From the NCBI GenBank assembly GCA_001632425.1, contig KV425553.1, forward strand, positions 931,930-995,929: a DNA stretch of 64,000 nt. The letters are read 5' to 3'. Numbering within the stretch: the stretch's first letter is position 1; the number at the start of each line of letters is the position of its first letter. Below, piece after piece: positions 21,709 to 33,973 of the stretch. The notes beneath the pieces were generated by a model. That model worked only from the letters and a program-made list of their open reading frames with translations, made no database searches and was not told where the DNA came from. Source of the stretch: Neolentinus lepideus HHB14362 ss-1. Lineage: Eukaryota > Basidiomycota > Agaricomycetes > Gloeophyllales > Gloeophyllaceae. The translations under genes and the position numbers were made by a program.

Positions 21709-22838
21709 ATGCTCTTCCTCCCACTTGTCTCTTTCGCTGTCGCTCTCGGCCGTGTCGCTGTTACTAAAGCATCGTCCATCACAGCCGTTAACAACTGTGT
21801 AATTGTTCATGAGATGCATTCCCAGTCAGTCTCACTGACAGTCATTTTTTTTTACTGCTCAGGGCGACACCGTTTGGTTGCACGAAGTGTACGGCAGCTT
21901 CAGCCAGGTCTATGCAGTGAACGCTGGAGCAAATGCTGTCCTAAACCAGCCTCCTGACGGTACCGGTGTGGCTGTAAATGTGTACACTGGATGCAGCGAC
22001 AATACCGCGACGTCCTGCACCACCGGTGGGGTCAACAACAACGGCGGTGCCTCTCCATTCATCCGTGCTGAAGCTACATTCGTGCGTGCACTGTCGCTAT
22101 TCCGAAAGATAAACTAACGCAACTTCACTCAGACCGGAGGATCCGTGAACTACGACATTTCTCCCCTGTACGGCTACAACAGGGCTATCAAAAGTACGTG
22201 TGCGATGCCATCAGAATATATTTTTTCTCTCATGAGCATGCCTGCACCACAGTTAACACCGGAGATGCCAACTGCCCAGGCGTGCAATGGTACGCATGTA
22301 ATGTAACAGAGACCAATCCTTTGGATCGCTGAGATTTTTCCGTCTTAAAGTACTATTTCGAGCGGCTGCCCAGTGCCTGGTCCCGATGGTTCGTGTTATG
22401 GGCCATGCTGCGCCTCTGCAGATGGATGCTTGGGAACGAACAACTGTCCCTACGACTCTACCCCCGCCTACCAAAAGCAGATGGTACGGTGTTCGAACAC
22501 TATCGTAGTGTAAGTGCGCTGATGCATCTGTATTCTATCTTCTAGGGAGGCAAGGGTACCAACTCTGGATTCTACCACGATGCGTGCCCGAATGCGTACT
22601 CATTCCCCGACGATGATTGCGCTAAGTAAGTGTTAGTATCCTGTTCTCTAAGATGTAGCTCACCCATTACTTCAGCTACGGCGATTCCCCTGATGCTGGC
22701 TGCGGTGATAACACTGACTGTAAGCCACAATCCGATGGATTCATTTGTTGCAACTGGCTCACATTTGTAATACCTTTAGTAACTATTACGGTCTGTCCCC
22801 CCGGCGGATCCAGCAACATCAACCTCTGCTCTTCCTAA
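21709..22838 (+). CDS. Secreted thaumatin-like protein (240 aa)
   Basis: Eight exons join in frame to 241 codons: 21709-21798, 21863-22081, 22133-22193, 22253-22289, 22351-22483, 22546-22625, 22676-22719 and 22780-22838. Residues 1-21 (MLFLPLVSFAVALGRVAVTKA) form a signal peptide. The mature part is rich in cysteine. It contains VNNCGDTVW at the start, a YDISPLYGYN segment typical of thaumatins, the stretch FYHDACPNAYSFPDDD matching the thaumatin FxxxCPxAYxYxxDD signature, and an ITVCPP end. Family members bind or cleave beta-1,3-glucan, and fungal ones act on cell walls during fruit-body development or substrate use. It is more compact than plant members. Convergent with the GH79 gene. Confidence 0.85.
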
Positions 22839-23061
22839 GAATCAACAGTAGTTACTGCACGATTACAGATGACATGGGTAATAGCATATTGAAGTGTTAG
22901 GTCGGACTTCATGCCATAATTTCACAAGAGTAGATTGCCAATGTATTCCGCTGTTTACACAGCCACAAATGCATCTCGTTGATCTACGCAGCCACCATAT
23001 TAGTATCAAAAGCCACTGATTAGTATCAAAAGGACAGAAATTTGTGCCAAGCAACAAAGTA

Positions 23062-25182
23062 TCATAGAAACACGAGAACACCCTCACTCCCCTGCACCGA
23101 CAGTATCCCGTCCTCTAGGGTTTCGACAACCTCTACTCCACTGGCAGTGCCATTCTCATAGCTCTGCCCAGCCCAAGTGACCGCACTGCTGTCCTTCGAA
23201 TCCAACCCCGGCGCACTCATCCTTTTCACCTTAGCAGTACTCCCTTCCTCTATATAGTCACTTAGATTGATATACACTACTGCCGCCTCTTTCTCTTCGT
23301 CGCTTGCCGTGACGTTGCGAATTGCGAGGTTAAGGACCGCTATGCGAGACAGGCTGGACTGATCCCAGATGGCATAGACTGCTAGCTGAGGGTGGGAAGG
23401 CGTCGGGATGAGAGAGATCTGGGATTTACCGGAGGAGCCGACTGCTTCGGTAATGAGTAGGTAGGCGACGAAGGAGGGAGAAGCGCGAGCAGCTCCGTAT
23501 CTGTCGGTCTCAACTGGATACCAAAGATCATACTTACGAAGTATAAGCACACTAGTACTAGGATGTAGGAGTGACGTACACGAAATGCTTACCCAAGAGA
23601 ATCCAGGGCTAACACATTATATATATCAGTTATGCAGCCATAATAATATGGTGCGTTACTTACCTGTTTGCTTGTTGGTTACTCTGCAGAACCAAAGTCG
23701 CACCCTGGTGCAGGTACATTCTAGAGATATTTAGGAACGCCCCATACAATACCGCTTGACATACTCGTCAATTGCGGATGGAGTGTGGATTAAATAAACA
23801 CCCACTATCCGCGAGCCAAAGAGCTTGGCCAAATGTATCCGTAACATTCTGCTTCCCGGAACATGACACGGAGCTATATTCGCCGACCACGAACTCTTTT
23901 CCTACCGCGTGGGCCGCAGCTATCTGAGGCTTCCACAGGTCCAAGTATGCCTGGACGAATAAACGAGTGAGTGTGACTGATTATTTCAAGAGCGGGGTGG
24001 TTTTTACTGTGATATTCTGGTGATTGATCAAATTCGGTAAGGTCGCGATCGCGTCTCTAGCAGGATCGCAGGTAGAGTATTGATACCTGCCAAAATATTG
24101 GGATGAGGTCGGTCCATAAACTTACTGTCGGATACTCACGTATGTTGCGAGAAAATTTTGATCGCGCCAGTACTGTCAACTCCTTCCTCGATGATGGACA
24201 CCGTAGTCATGGGTGCTGTGGAAGTGGGGTCTTCGGCAAAACTCCCTGCCTGGAAGATATCATGCGGAAGGGAAAGGTTCCGAGATAGAACGGACGTCCA
24301 GCCCTGGCAAATGCCAAATGGTGTTATCCATTGTACAACTAACCTTGCCTGGGGAACGGTCATACCAAAAATTGCGCTGTATAATCCGAGGAGGCCCAAG
24401 TGCTGGGACGCGAGCCACCAGCGAAATGATCTGGCTCGTTGCCAACTAATAGACGTCAGGAAAGGATATTAACCTGCATAAGAGGAGTTTACTGAGCTCT
24501 ACGTACGCTCCAAAGCTCGTATTCTGTCCCACCCAATATATCTAACGGCCGCCTGAATCTCGTCACGGGCGAATTGGACGGTGTTATTCCCGAGATTCAC
24601 GTCTACAACGATCTTGGAGGAGATGGGAAACACAGAGAGGGACTCATAATAGGCCGGCCCGCTATGTAAATATGAAACCTTTCTAAGTCGGACTCATTCG
24701 AACGGAGACAACATACTAAGTCGTTCTCCATATTCCTCCACTCTGTGAGCACCGATGTGAGCGCTTGACGACAGTCACAGTAGCAGCTACTTGCAGGACT
24801 CTCGTCAAACTCTAAGGCAGACGCATTCGGATTGAACTGAGTGCTGTCCCTGGTTGAAGAACCCAATAAGTACAATTGAGAGCTAAAGAACCAGAACAGA
24901 GAAGAGAACTCACGCTGTAATCCCGCCAGGACGTATGTCGGGTCCTACACCAGTCCTCTTGAGTAATTGCTCCATCAGTGCCTTGGTCAACAGATTCGGA
25001 CTGGACAAATTTCCTCCGAACGAAGGTAGATAGGAAAACTCTATGGACAGTGACGCCAGACTGCGGTCAAGGATCCGTGATGCATTCTTTGGGCTTGGAG
25101 AGATAGTCGGAAGGTCAATAATCTGAGCTGCCCTGATCAGTACAACCGGCAGAGAGCAGATGAATACTGCAAGTCTTTTCAT
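23062..25182 (-). CDS. Secreted GH79-family glycosidase (beta-glucuronidase/heparanase-like)
   Basis: The ATG at 25182 opens a signal peptide (MKRLAVFICSLPVVLIRAAQ). Exon 1 ends in VGPDIRPGGIT, and the next exon begins DSTQFNPN, both typical of the GH79 N-terminal part. The GNEPD motif (near 24445-24430) supplies the presumed acid/base glutamate, preceded by an intron. The segment KEFVVGEYSSVSCSGKQ near 23905-23870 holds a candidate second catalytic glutamate. The last 160 residues (23550-23062) form the beta-sandwich C-terminal domain of this family. GH79 enzymes release glucuronic acid or related sugars from arabinogalactan- or heparan-type chains. Several introns between 24600 and 23550 were only partly resolved. 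N-glycosylation sites fit secretion. Confidence 0.8.
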
Positions 25183-25818
25183 GTTGAGTGTATCCGGGCA
25201 GAAGAACTGGTTTCAGCATGGTCACTGCAGAGTATTTATGTCAGGATATTGAAATCGAAATTTCGTCTGGAAGAAGAGCCTGTGCAGGCCGGGCCCGGTG
25301 GTCACAAGCACACCGGTAAACTCGCGACCATCGTGACTGTCGCCGGCCCGCCCGTCGGAGCATATATAACCACAACGCGTCTGTCACGTGTGCGTGTATC
25401 CGCTTCAGCCACAATAAGCCACAACCGCAGCACGGAGTATAGTAGTTATTCAGCCGCGCATGTTAGAGTGGTGATAGCGACGGTCAAGACATCGATTCAA
25501 GTCCAGCAATGTATTTACATACACGTAACAGACAAAGCTTGATCAAACAAAGTGCACATAGCACGAGAGTGTGTTCATGATAATCGTTACCTACTAATGC
25601 AAAATGTCTAGGAGTACAAGGGTTATGCTATCGCGTCCGTCAGACGCATCATCAACATCGTCATTTCATCTTCGTCATCGAATAACGGATTCATGAACTT
25701 TTCATGGTAAGAATAAGAAAGTCAAAGTATAAGCACAACGAACGTGAAATTAGCCTTTACAACAAAGCAAACCCTAAATTGAGGAGGCGATATGATCAAT
25801 CTATCCACCGCATCCCGG
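25183..25818. other. Upstream region of the GH79 gene
   Basis: A TATATA-type stretch lies near 25362-25370, about 180 bp from the GH79 start and readable on either strand. The sequence at 25380-25500 is rich in short repeated CA/TG steps. No gene was recognised. Confidence 0.45.
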
Positions 25819-27957
25819 TCATGGAGTGAATACGTTATCGAAACGAAGTGGCTCCATCTTGTTAGGCGACGGCAGTACAGGTCCAGGTGCCCTGGGCCCC
25901 TTCTTCACGGGCGACGCTCGGGGAGTCTGGGATTTCGTCTCCCTGGGTACACGACCGGTCTTGCACATGCTTAGCGGAGGCGGCCCCATCAACCGCGAGA
26001 CGCTCCATGGGATCTCGTAGCCTGCCCTGCCAGCCAAAGAGATGTATCGTGCAATCTCGAGATGCAAGGTAGGATAGTAGACCGTCGAGGCTTTCCGGCC
26101 AATCTACGGTAGGGGCGAATTAGTTCCCAGTTCTGCTAAAGCATTTCCATTCTCATTACCAGAATCATGCGCTCAAGGCCAGATAGGAAGAGGTCCTGGT
26201 GGAACCTGTAGGCAGAATGATCATGCTCTTTGGGCAGTTGCAGGTCTGCCGCGACTTTAGCGATTGCATTTATAAATCTGAAATGCGTAGACTGCGAAGA
26301 TGTCATCCCCTTCAGCATTGATGAATTGTAGAGAAAACGAAAGAATATACCATATAACCCATAGCCTCAAATTCAACACCACCCGTCATCCCACCTGGAG
26401 CTCTAGGCTTCTCTACCTTGTTCTCATCGGTGTCCTCGAGTACCCATATGGTATTGTTCTGATGACAGAACACCCAGAAGTAGTCACGACAGATATCAGA
26501 CAGCTCCTGGAGATACGTCTTGTAGATTCTAGGCTTGTGGAGGGATTCGATAAAGGCATGAGGAGAGATGGGGTTGGATGGAGACTCGGTGGGAGGGGGC
26601 GCAGGCGTTAGAAGGATAGCACGGATGAGGGAATAAAAGGTTTTGTGGGGGGCCGGGAGGATGACAACAGAAGTCGCGGATGGACGGGAAGTCTCGTCCC
26701 ATGCTTCCGTCCGGCGGGACGTCCCACTGGACCCGATGGCGGGCAGAAGCGTTGAAGGATACAGATCGAACAGAGTAAGCAGCAACTCGATGATGAGGTG
26801 CCGGGTCGAGACCTCTCCTGGTTTCTTATCAGAGTATAAAAGGGCGACTAACTGCACGAAGGGTGAGGGGCAAGAACTACGCAATGCGAAGCATCCGATG
26901 GCGGAAGTGGATAGCGCCTTGAAGCATCGTAACAGTTCGTGTAGAACTTGATCGTCATGTTGCTCCTCCCTAATTGGCAGTATATAAAAGAATGCATTAG
27001 ACGCAACTCTGGGAATAAACGAACCTCCATTCAACTTCGAGAATCTCATTGAGACGTCTCATGAGTGCATTATACCCTCCAGCCTTCAGGAAGTCCTGTG
27101 ACCAGCTGCGAAAGTCCACGTCAACGGTGATATCAGTAACATCAGTGAGTTCATACTTACGATGCAGCCTCATTTCGCAGACAAATTCGGAGCCTCTTCA
27201 CGAATTCCACGTCCAACTTGGTACTTGAAGTGCCGGACAGCGTCATACATATCGCCGAGGGAGAGGGTGCAGAGGAACCTCTATCTTTGCTCAGTTTCAT
27301 CGTCGCTGCAGCTGGGGCCCCCTGCGCACGAGAAAAAGTTGCGAACAAGTCAACGGAGCCTCCTCGGACGTGCACACTTGGTGAGCGAGGGACGTGGGCA
27401 GAACCCGATCGCGCCATCGGCACGGCTGAACGGCCTGACCTATCAGGCCCGCTTGGATAACTAGGTCCTGCAGGACTTCGTGATTGAGAGGAAGAAGAAT
27501 CCATGGAATCTATGCTGCGCGTTCGTCGCAGCGAAGGTGGGATGACCGGCGTCTTCGGTCCTCTGAAAGCCAATGTATGAGACGACTTGATCATGGAAGC
27601 TTTGACTATAGGGTCCATATTCTCTAACTTCGGACGCAGAGTGGGAGGAATTTGCAGATCATCCTATCTCAGGCGGTGACATGAACCTACAGTCCCGTGG
27701 ACGAGAACTCAACGACGTACAAGTAGTTTGTCAAACTCCTGGTTCGTCTCAATGGCTTCCATCGGCTGCCCATGTGAAACCTTTCTATGTTTCGTCGTTT
27801 GCTTCTTAGGACTCTCCGGGAGAGGTATCGAGCAAACGTCAATAACAGGGGTGGGGGCGTTCTCTTTACCGCTGTCGAAGCCCGCAGGCGGCGACACCAT
27901 AGTAAAGTCAGAGTAAGACACGCGTTTTCCAAGAATGCCTCTGAACATGTTCGCCAT
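25819..27957 (-). CDS. Formin-type GBD/FH3 protein lacking FH1 and FH2 (624 aa)
   Basis: Six exons join in frame to 625 codons: 27957-27721, 27663-27161, 27105-27025, 26969-26351, 26309-26160 and 26103-25819. Residues about 75-110 (QEFDKLLDDLQIPPTLRPKL, then MDPIVKASMIKSS) start the Rho-GTPase-binding domain of diaphanous-type formins. The armadillo FH3 region follows: WSQDFLKAGGYNALMRRL, then EEQHDDQVLHELLRCFKAL, then a long helical stretch. The protein ends in a basic, proline-containing tail (RASPVKKGPRAPGPVLPS) and has no polyproline FH1 or actin-nucleating FH2. Such proteins would bind an active Rho GTPase without nucleating actin, so a regulator of cell polarity is likely but not shown. 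Confidence 0.8.
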
Positions 27958-28192
27958 GGTGAGGATGAGGGTGGTGGTGGTGGTGGTTCAGGAAGAACAG
28001 TGGGCAATGTGCTCCACGGTTGCAAACTCAGCTCCGGTTCGAAAAGCACGACGCGGCGGTCACGTGCTTTCGTATTTGTCCTCGCTTGCCAGCCTCATGC
28101 CCCAGCGCCACATGGTTTATCGATCGCGTAATATAGCAATAGAGGACGGCACACCAATGTTCAATGTCAAATACGGAAAACTACAAGACGAT

Positions 28193-31100
28193 TTAGAATA
28201 AAGCTACGCGGAGCCGCACAGCAAGGAAGGCCAGAAGGCGATAGATGGTAATTAAGACCAGCAGCAGTCCCGTGAATTTTGCTACAAGGGGGAGGTTATG
28301 AAGAACGTTCAGGTTCATTCAGCATGACACGTTACCTGTGTTGCGATCTTTAAAACCAAAAGTCTCGATCATCTGCTCGCCGCTCACTGCATACGGCCAC
28401 AGGTCAAACTGATATCCTATTATATCAGGGATGTGGACGTACCTGCCAGACATTCTCCAGACGATATCTCATCCTCGGTGCAATGAAACTGTAATCCAGT
28501 AAACTCGTTGATGAACGCGACACGGCTACACGAGTGAAATTATCAGATAAAGTCAGCACTAGTCCGTGACACTCACGCTTGGTAGGTCAAGGCACTCGCC
28601 CACCCAATAATTTGAAGCCACTTAGGGAGTGTCGCAGACACTATGCCGCTTGTTTGGGAAAGGATAGTAAGAGCTGAAGAAACTATGGACACAGATAGAC
28701 CGCCATTGATGACCCAACCTGAATGGAGTGACTGTGAGTGACCATGGAGGAGAGACAGCTTCGGTTATCATACTAGAGAACATTATCTAAAAGGTAGAAC
28801 TAGCGATTAATCGAGGGCTTCCCCAGTAAAATACTGCCCGGGCACGTACACCAATACTTTCCCCGAAATTCAATAGGCCGAAGATTCCTGTTACATATTC
28901 GAAGTAGATGCGAGCGTCGAGCTGCAAATTCATGCCTGCGAGCATGATGATGGAATAGAGCTGGAAGCCCCGGATTCAGCCCGTCCGGGAAGTAACAGCA
29001 GAGAAGTCGCTTACCATTGCCGCTGCCACTTGCATGGGTATTTCCTGGATACTGTACGACAGGATGAAAGTCGCTGCGCTGTAGCGAGAAGTAGGATTTT
29101 TGTATTCCCTGTCAAAGATTAGGTGAGCGAAGTCAATAAGAGGAAGGTTATGAGACGATCAGTTACCTGTAGAACGCATCTCTTTCGGCCGGATAAACCG
29201 CTATGGAAGCCAGCATACCTACGCATCCGTTATGAGCGATGCATTCAGGCACGGGCCTGTAAAGCATACCAACAAAGGGCATGGCACTGTTTTCAATCAG
29301 TAAGCCAACGCGGTCCTGGGCACCAGAGGCGCCTTTGGTCAGGCGCAAGAAGAATAGCCAGAACAGCAGGGCGAGAAACGGAGAATTTGCCAGCCTTGCG
29401 ACAAAGACATCTTGCTGCCGACGAAGATTCGTCCAGCTTCTACTCAATACAATTGGCAGAGCAAAAAAGACAGATTCTTGGTGGCTGGCGTCGTCGCCCT
29501 TTTCTTGTATCGACTGAGGCCTCGCGCTCTCTAAATCCACCTTGTGTTCCTCGAGGCCTTTGACTCCAGCGCTAGATTTCCAGGAATCGAGGAGCTTCTC
29601 TACACGTGCCGTCGTTTCCTTCCGTGCAATCTCGTCGCGACGATCGATGGAAATGACGTCAAGAGCAAAGTCGGCTGGGTTGTAAAACAGAGGAGCGACT
29701 TCCCCAGCAGCTTCGAGGGTAGGAAGCAGACGATCCTTCGGTCCCGTGTAGACAATGCGCCCGTTGCACAGGAGTAAAACGTCATCGAACGATGTCGCCC
29801 AAATCTCAGAGCGTGGTTGGTGTATCGTGACAATGACAGTCCTTCCGGAGGTGGCAATATTCCGCAGGGCATCCATGATGCTCAGGGCAGTGAATGCGTC
29901 CAAGCCGCTGGTTGGCTCATCACAGATCAATACCGACGGATCCGACATGAGCTGGATCGCCAGCGACAGTCGCCTCTTCTCTCCACCACTGATACCTTTG
30001 ACAGTCTGAACGGTGTGATCGTGTAAGATGTGCGATTCCATGATTCGCTCGGCAGGACACGCTCACTTCTCCACCAACTATGTTATCTGCTACAGGGCGC
30101 AATCCCATCATGCGCAGCACTTCTTCAGCACGCTGGATTTTTGCCTTGCGAGGCATCCCTCGTAAGTGCAGACGGGCCGCATAGTGCAACGTCTCACGTA
30201 TCTGCAAACGCCAGCACGTTAATGGAGACACCCAGCAACTCGTGGCATACCTTACCGTAAGCGCTGGTAGCAAATAGCTATCGTTCTGTTGTACGAATGC
30301 AACGAGTCCTTTCGTTGTCTCAGACATAGCCTCTGCATTGAAGAGGACATCACCAGATATCTCGAACTTGGAAAAGATACCGGTAGTCAGATGGCCCGAG
30401 ATGACTTCTAAAAGGGAGCTCTGCACAAGACGAAAGTCAAGATGCCGCTAAACATCATAAAAGCCACGCGTACCTTTCCAGCGCCTGAAGGGCCTAGAAT
30501 CACTGACACCTTCCCTGGTCTGAACACAGCAGAGATATCGGACAAGATCGTCTTCCGCGTCTGGCGGCCTAGCCAGTCCCGCAGGTGAACATCCAGCTTC
30601 AGATCTCGCAACTCGACCTGGACAGGATCACGCTTCGGGGAACTGATAGCTTCCGCCACTTTCTCGGCCCGCAAGGTGTCGCTCTCTTTCCCAATCTGTT
30701 TCGCAGCGTGACGAACACCTCCTGGGTGATAATATTGTAGGAGAAATGTCTAACAGCAATGGGTAAACAACCAGACAGTAATGCCATTTCAGATAGCACC
30801 ATATGTAAAATGGTACTAACACTGATCATGAGAACCACGAGAATGAACGCGACGATGCCCAGGGGATATACCCATATTGGAGTATCAAGATTGAACCGGA
30901 GACCACGGAGAACATTGTCTCCAGTACATTGGTTCCTGGGGGAAAATGCGTTAAAACTTTACAGCAGAATTGAGAGATGGCAGACCTCGCGGACCCTTCG
31001 AAACCCGAGCAGGAGAATTCTTTGCCCTTGAACTGAGAGATAGCAACCCAACGAAATCCATACTGGCATTAAAGTTCAGCGCGCGTTCCACAAAATAACG

Positions 31101-33357
31101 TTACCCTTACGAAGTAAGGAGACAGCCAACGTGTCCAGCCAATGTATGCAGGAAGATTCACTATGATGTACCCAGCGCTTAACACGAACATGATGGAAAG
31201 GCCATTGGCAAGGAGAGACGCCTCAGCGAACGGCCGTGCCATGGAGCCTGCAAAGAGAGCGTAGGCAAAGGAGGCTAGTTGCTGCAGTATACACTAAAGA
31301 AAGCGAGATAAGTGTAGCTCACAGGCCTGCGAGACAGTGATAACTCCCGTTTCCAATAACGATAAAAAGGTACCTTGCTAAGTTATCCTTTCGAAACCCA
31401 CACCTGTAGTTTCATGATTCAACGGGAGTAGAACAGCAAGAGTCAGACAGACCTCACATAAAATATATGATAATAGCATATAATGTTGGGCCCATAACAT
31501 TAATGGGGAGGAAAGCCAGGAAATTACTGAGCACATATGGAACCACCGAATACAGATGGTCCTTGATACTAGAGTGAGAAATCGCGTATGTAATGGGAAC
31601 GGTAAGAACTGACTCACCTCACGCTCCCGGTCGAATATAACAAGATTATTGCACAGTATGAAGATGTATATCACGATCGATAAATAAAAGAATGCCACTT
31701 GGCCTTGATAGTATACGGTCTTCAACGTTTGGATTCCAGCAGGCGTTTCCGGCGGTTTGTAGAACGTGAGCCCTGAGGTGAATGGGGATGAGTACTTTAT
31801 GTGTGGGCAAGACACAGAAGCCTACCAGTTGCGACGCCCATCAGCGAAACCTGGAGCAGAAACCCAAGCAGTTGCCCATAATCGCGATACACATTCAAGA
31901 AACCACGTTGTGACAACACTCGTGTCTGCATAAGAAGTGAAGGGCGTTTGTTTAAATCGTTGGAATGACCCCGTCCCAAGATCACCGGCTGCTCATCGTG
32001 GCCGTCGATATACGTAGGCCTACTGCAGCTTTTGGCAGCCTTCTCCGAAAAGTCTTTCCAACGTTTGATTAAGTTGTTGACCTGCTCCTCTGTCCTAGCT
32101 TCGCTTTCTTCATCTCTTGTGTCGATAGCGCTGATGTCTATGAGGAAGTCCAGCGGATTTATGCGGGGAGGAGCCTCGAATCCCAGCTTTGCAAACCAGG
32201 GCAGCGCATCCGCTCTCGGTCCAGAATATACCACCGATCCTCTAGCTAGAAGACATATACGATCGAAAAGCAAATACGCGTCCGAACGCGGCTGGTGAAT
32301 GCTGATAATAACAGTACGTCCCCGTCGGGCTAGAGACGAAAGTAATGATAACAGGTGATACGCAGCAGTCGTATCAAGTCCTGTGGTGCTGTTGGAATTA
32401 TGTTCGCCAACACACTCGTCGTGACAAGGTTGCGAGCTGCTGACTTACGGTTCGTCCAGTACCAATACGCTCGGAAGAGTCACGAGGATGCATCCCATTG
32501 ATAGCCTATACGTCAAACTCATTGAGCTTCGGATTCCTTCACGTCAATCTGAGTTATGCACCTTCTCCGCTCTCCACCCGAGATGCCCTTCCGCAGTGGT
32601 CCCCCCACGATTGTGTTTGCTGCATCCTTGAGACCCAGTTCCAAGATCGTTTTTTCGACTATTGCTTCTCTGGCAGAGGAACTGATTGACGCAGGTAGCC
32701 GAAGATATGCTGCGAATCTCAGCGTTTCGCGGACTGTCAAACACGGAAGCAGAAAATCGTCTTGGCGGACGAAGCCAATGACGCCTCCGAGTTTTCGCGG
32801 CAACGACTCATTCCGAGGATTTCCTAGGTGCTCACTGCGATCATTGTTTGATGACGCTGGTCGAAATGATACGGTGCCAGCCACAGTCTTGAGCCGGCTC
32901 GTCTTCTGCGCAAGTGCATGCAGGAGTGTCGTTTTACCGCTCCCGCTACTTCCGATGCTGTTCCCAAGCGAATTAATCAGTCAATCAACGTTTATTCCCA
33001 TGTAGACTGTCGTGCGAAAGATGCTAACATCGCTAGTATTTCCCCCGAGTGACTCTCTAAACTGACATCTCTCAGTAACAGAGATCTACTGCCGGTATAG
33101 GATCGGTACTTCTCCCCGAGAGAACGTCTGGCTAATTTCGGAGGTAGTCGGACAGGTATAGGCAGTGGAAGGGGTATACCAGGTACTGGTGCCTCCACCG
33201 ACAGGTTCTCTACCAAGACAGTATAGGGCAGTGGTTTCGACAGAGTTCCGAAAAGACTGTCACGGTCGTCGCTGCCTAAGTGAGCTGGCGCCTTGATTCC
33301 ACCTATATTGCGCGGAACTGTCGCGCCCTCTGATGCCTTCGCTGATGCCTCAGCCAT
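28193..33357 (-). CDS. Full-size ABCG (WHITE/PDR clan) transporter
   Basis: The ATG at 33357 starts a soluble N-terminus. NBD1 has Walker A GSSGSGKTT (split by an intron near 33000), Q-loop FVRQDD, and signature KGISGGERRR near 32595. The first membrane half follows, with TM segments such as AFFYLSIVIYIFILCNNL near 31700. NBD2 has Walker A GPSGAGK near 30475, signature GISGGEKRRLS near 29985, Walker B VLICDEPTSGLD near 29935, and an H-loop (TIHQPRSEIW). The second membrane half runs to a TAA at 28193. The NBD-TMD-NBD-TMD order and the HQPR-type H-loop define ABCG; fungal members export drugs, lipids or plant defence compounds. At least fifteen introns are likely, and I did not resolve all of them. 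Confidence 0.85.
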
Positions 33358-33973
33358 GGAGGGTACAGGGAGGGCGAGCCGAGCGACTTCACGTCCTGTT
33401 TCGCTGCCTTCGAACGATCGCTACTAAGCAATGTCCGTATAGTTGTCCTTGATAGGCGAAGCCGCGGTTTCACGTGGTCCGGCAAAGCTGCCTAACCACT
33501 TCTTAGGGTTGAGGCGGTCTCGTAACTAATATTGTATACACAACATTTTCGCAAATCATATATGATGGGTGCATAGGAGGATTCCCGAGCCGCCGTTGCT
33601 CTGTTTCAGTCATTGCAGTGTAATGATGGAAGTCTCAGATATACTTATCGATCTCCGAAGCTTAGAAGTTGTCAGGGTTCTGTGGCAGCATGCCACCAGA
33701 CTATCTATTGTTCCCGGTATAGACATGTGTACGAACTAAGGCTACATATAGGATCATCTCCAAGAGATCGGTCATCAGAAGACTGCAAAACAAAAAAGAC
33801 TATAAAAACAGTATTGACGTAACGAAACAGTGATGTGGGTGGTTGTCTAGGGATTACAATCCTGCTAATATACATGTGCAATAGGGAATCCGGAGAAAAC
33901 ATAAAGTTAGATGCGGAGGGCTGAAACGGAGACTTGAAGATTAATACTGTAACTTTCCGAGATTTGATATCTA
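33358..33973. other. Spacer between ABC transporter and regulator genes
   Basis: Holds the promoter region of the ABC gene and the 3' flank of the regulator. No gene or repeat of note was seen. Confidence 0.5.

Noticed and set aside
25800..25862. Alternative C-terminus for the GBD/FH3 protein
   Set aside because: It requires a phase change at the last intron. The phase-0 junction at 26160/26103 gives a clean frame to 25819.
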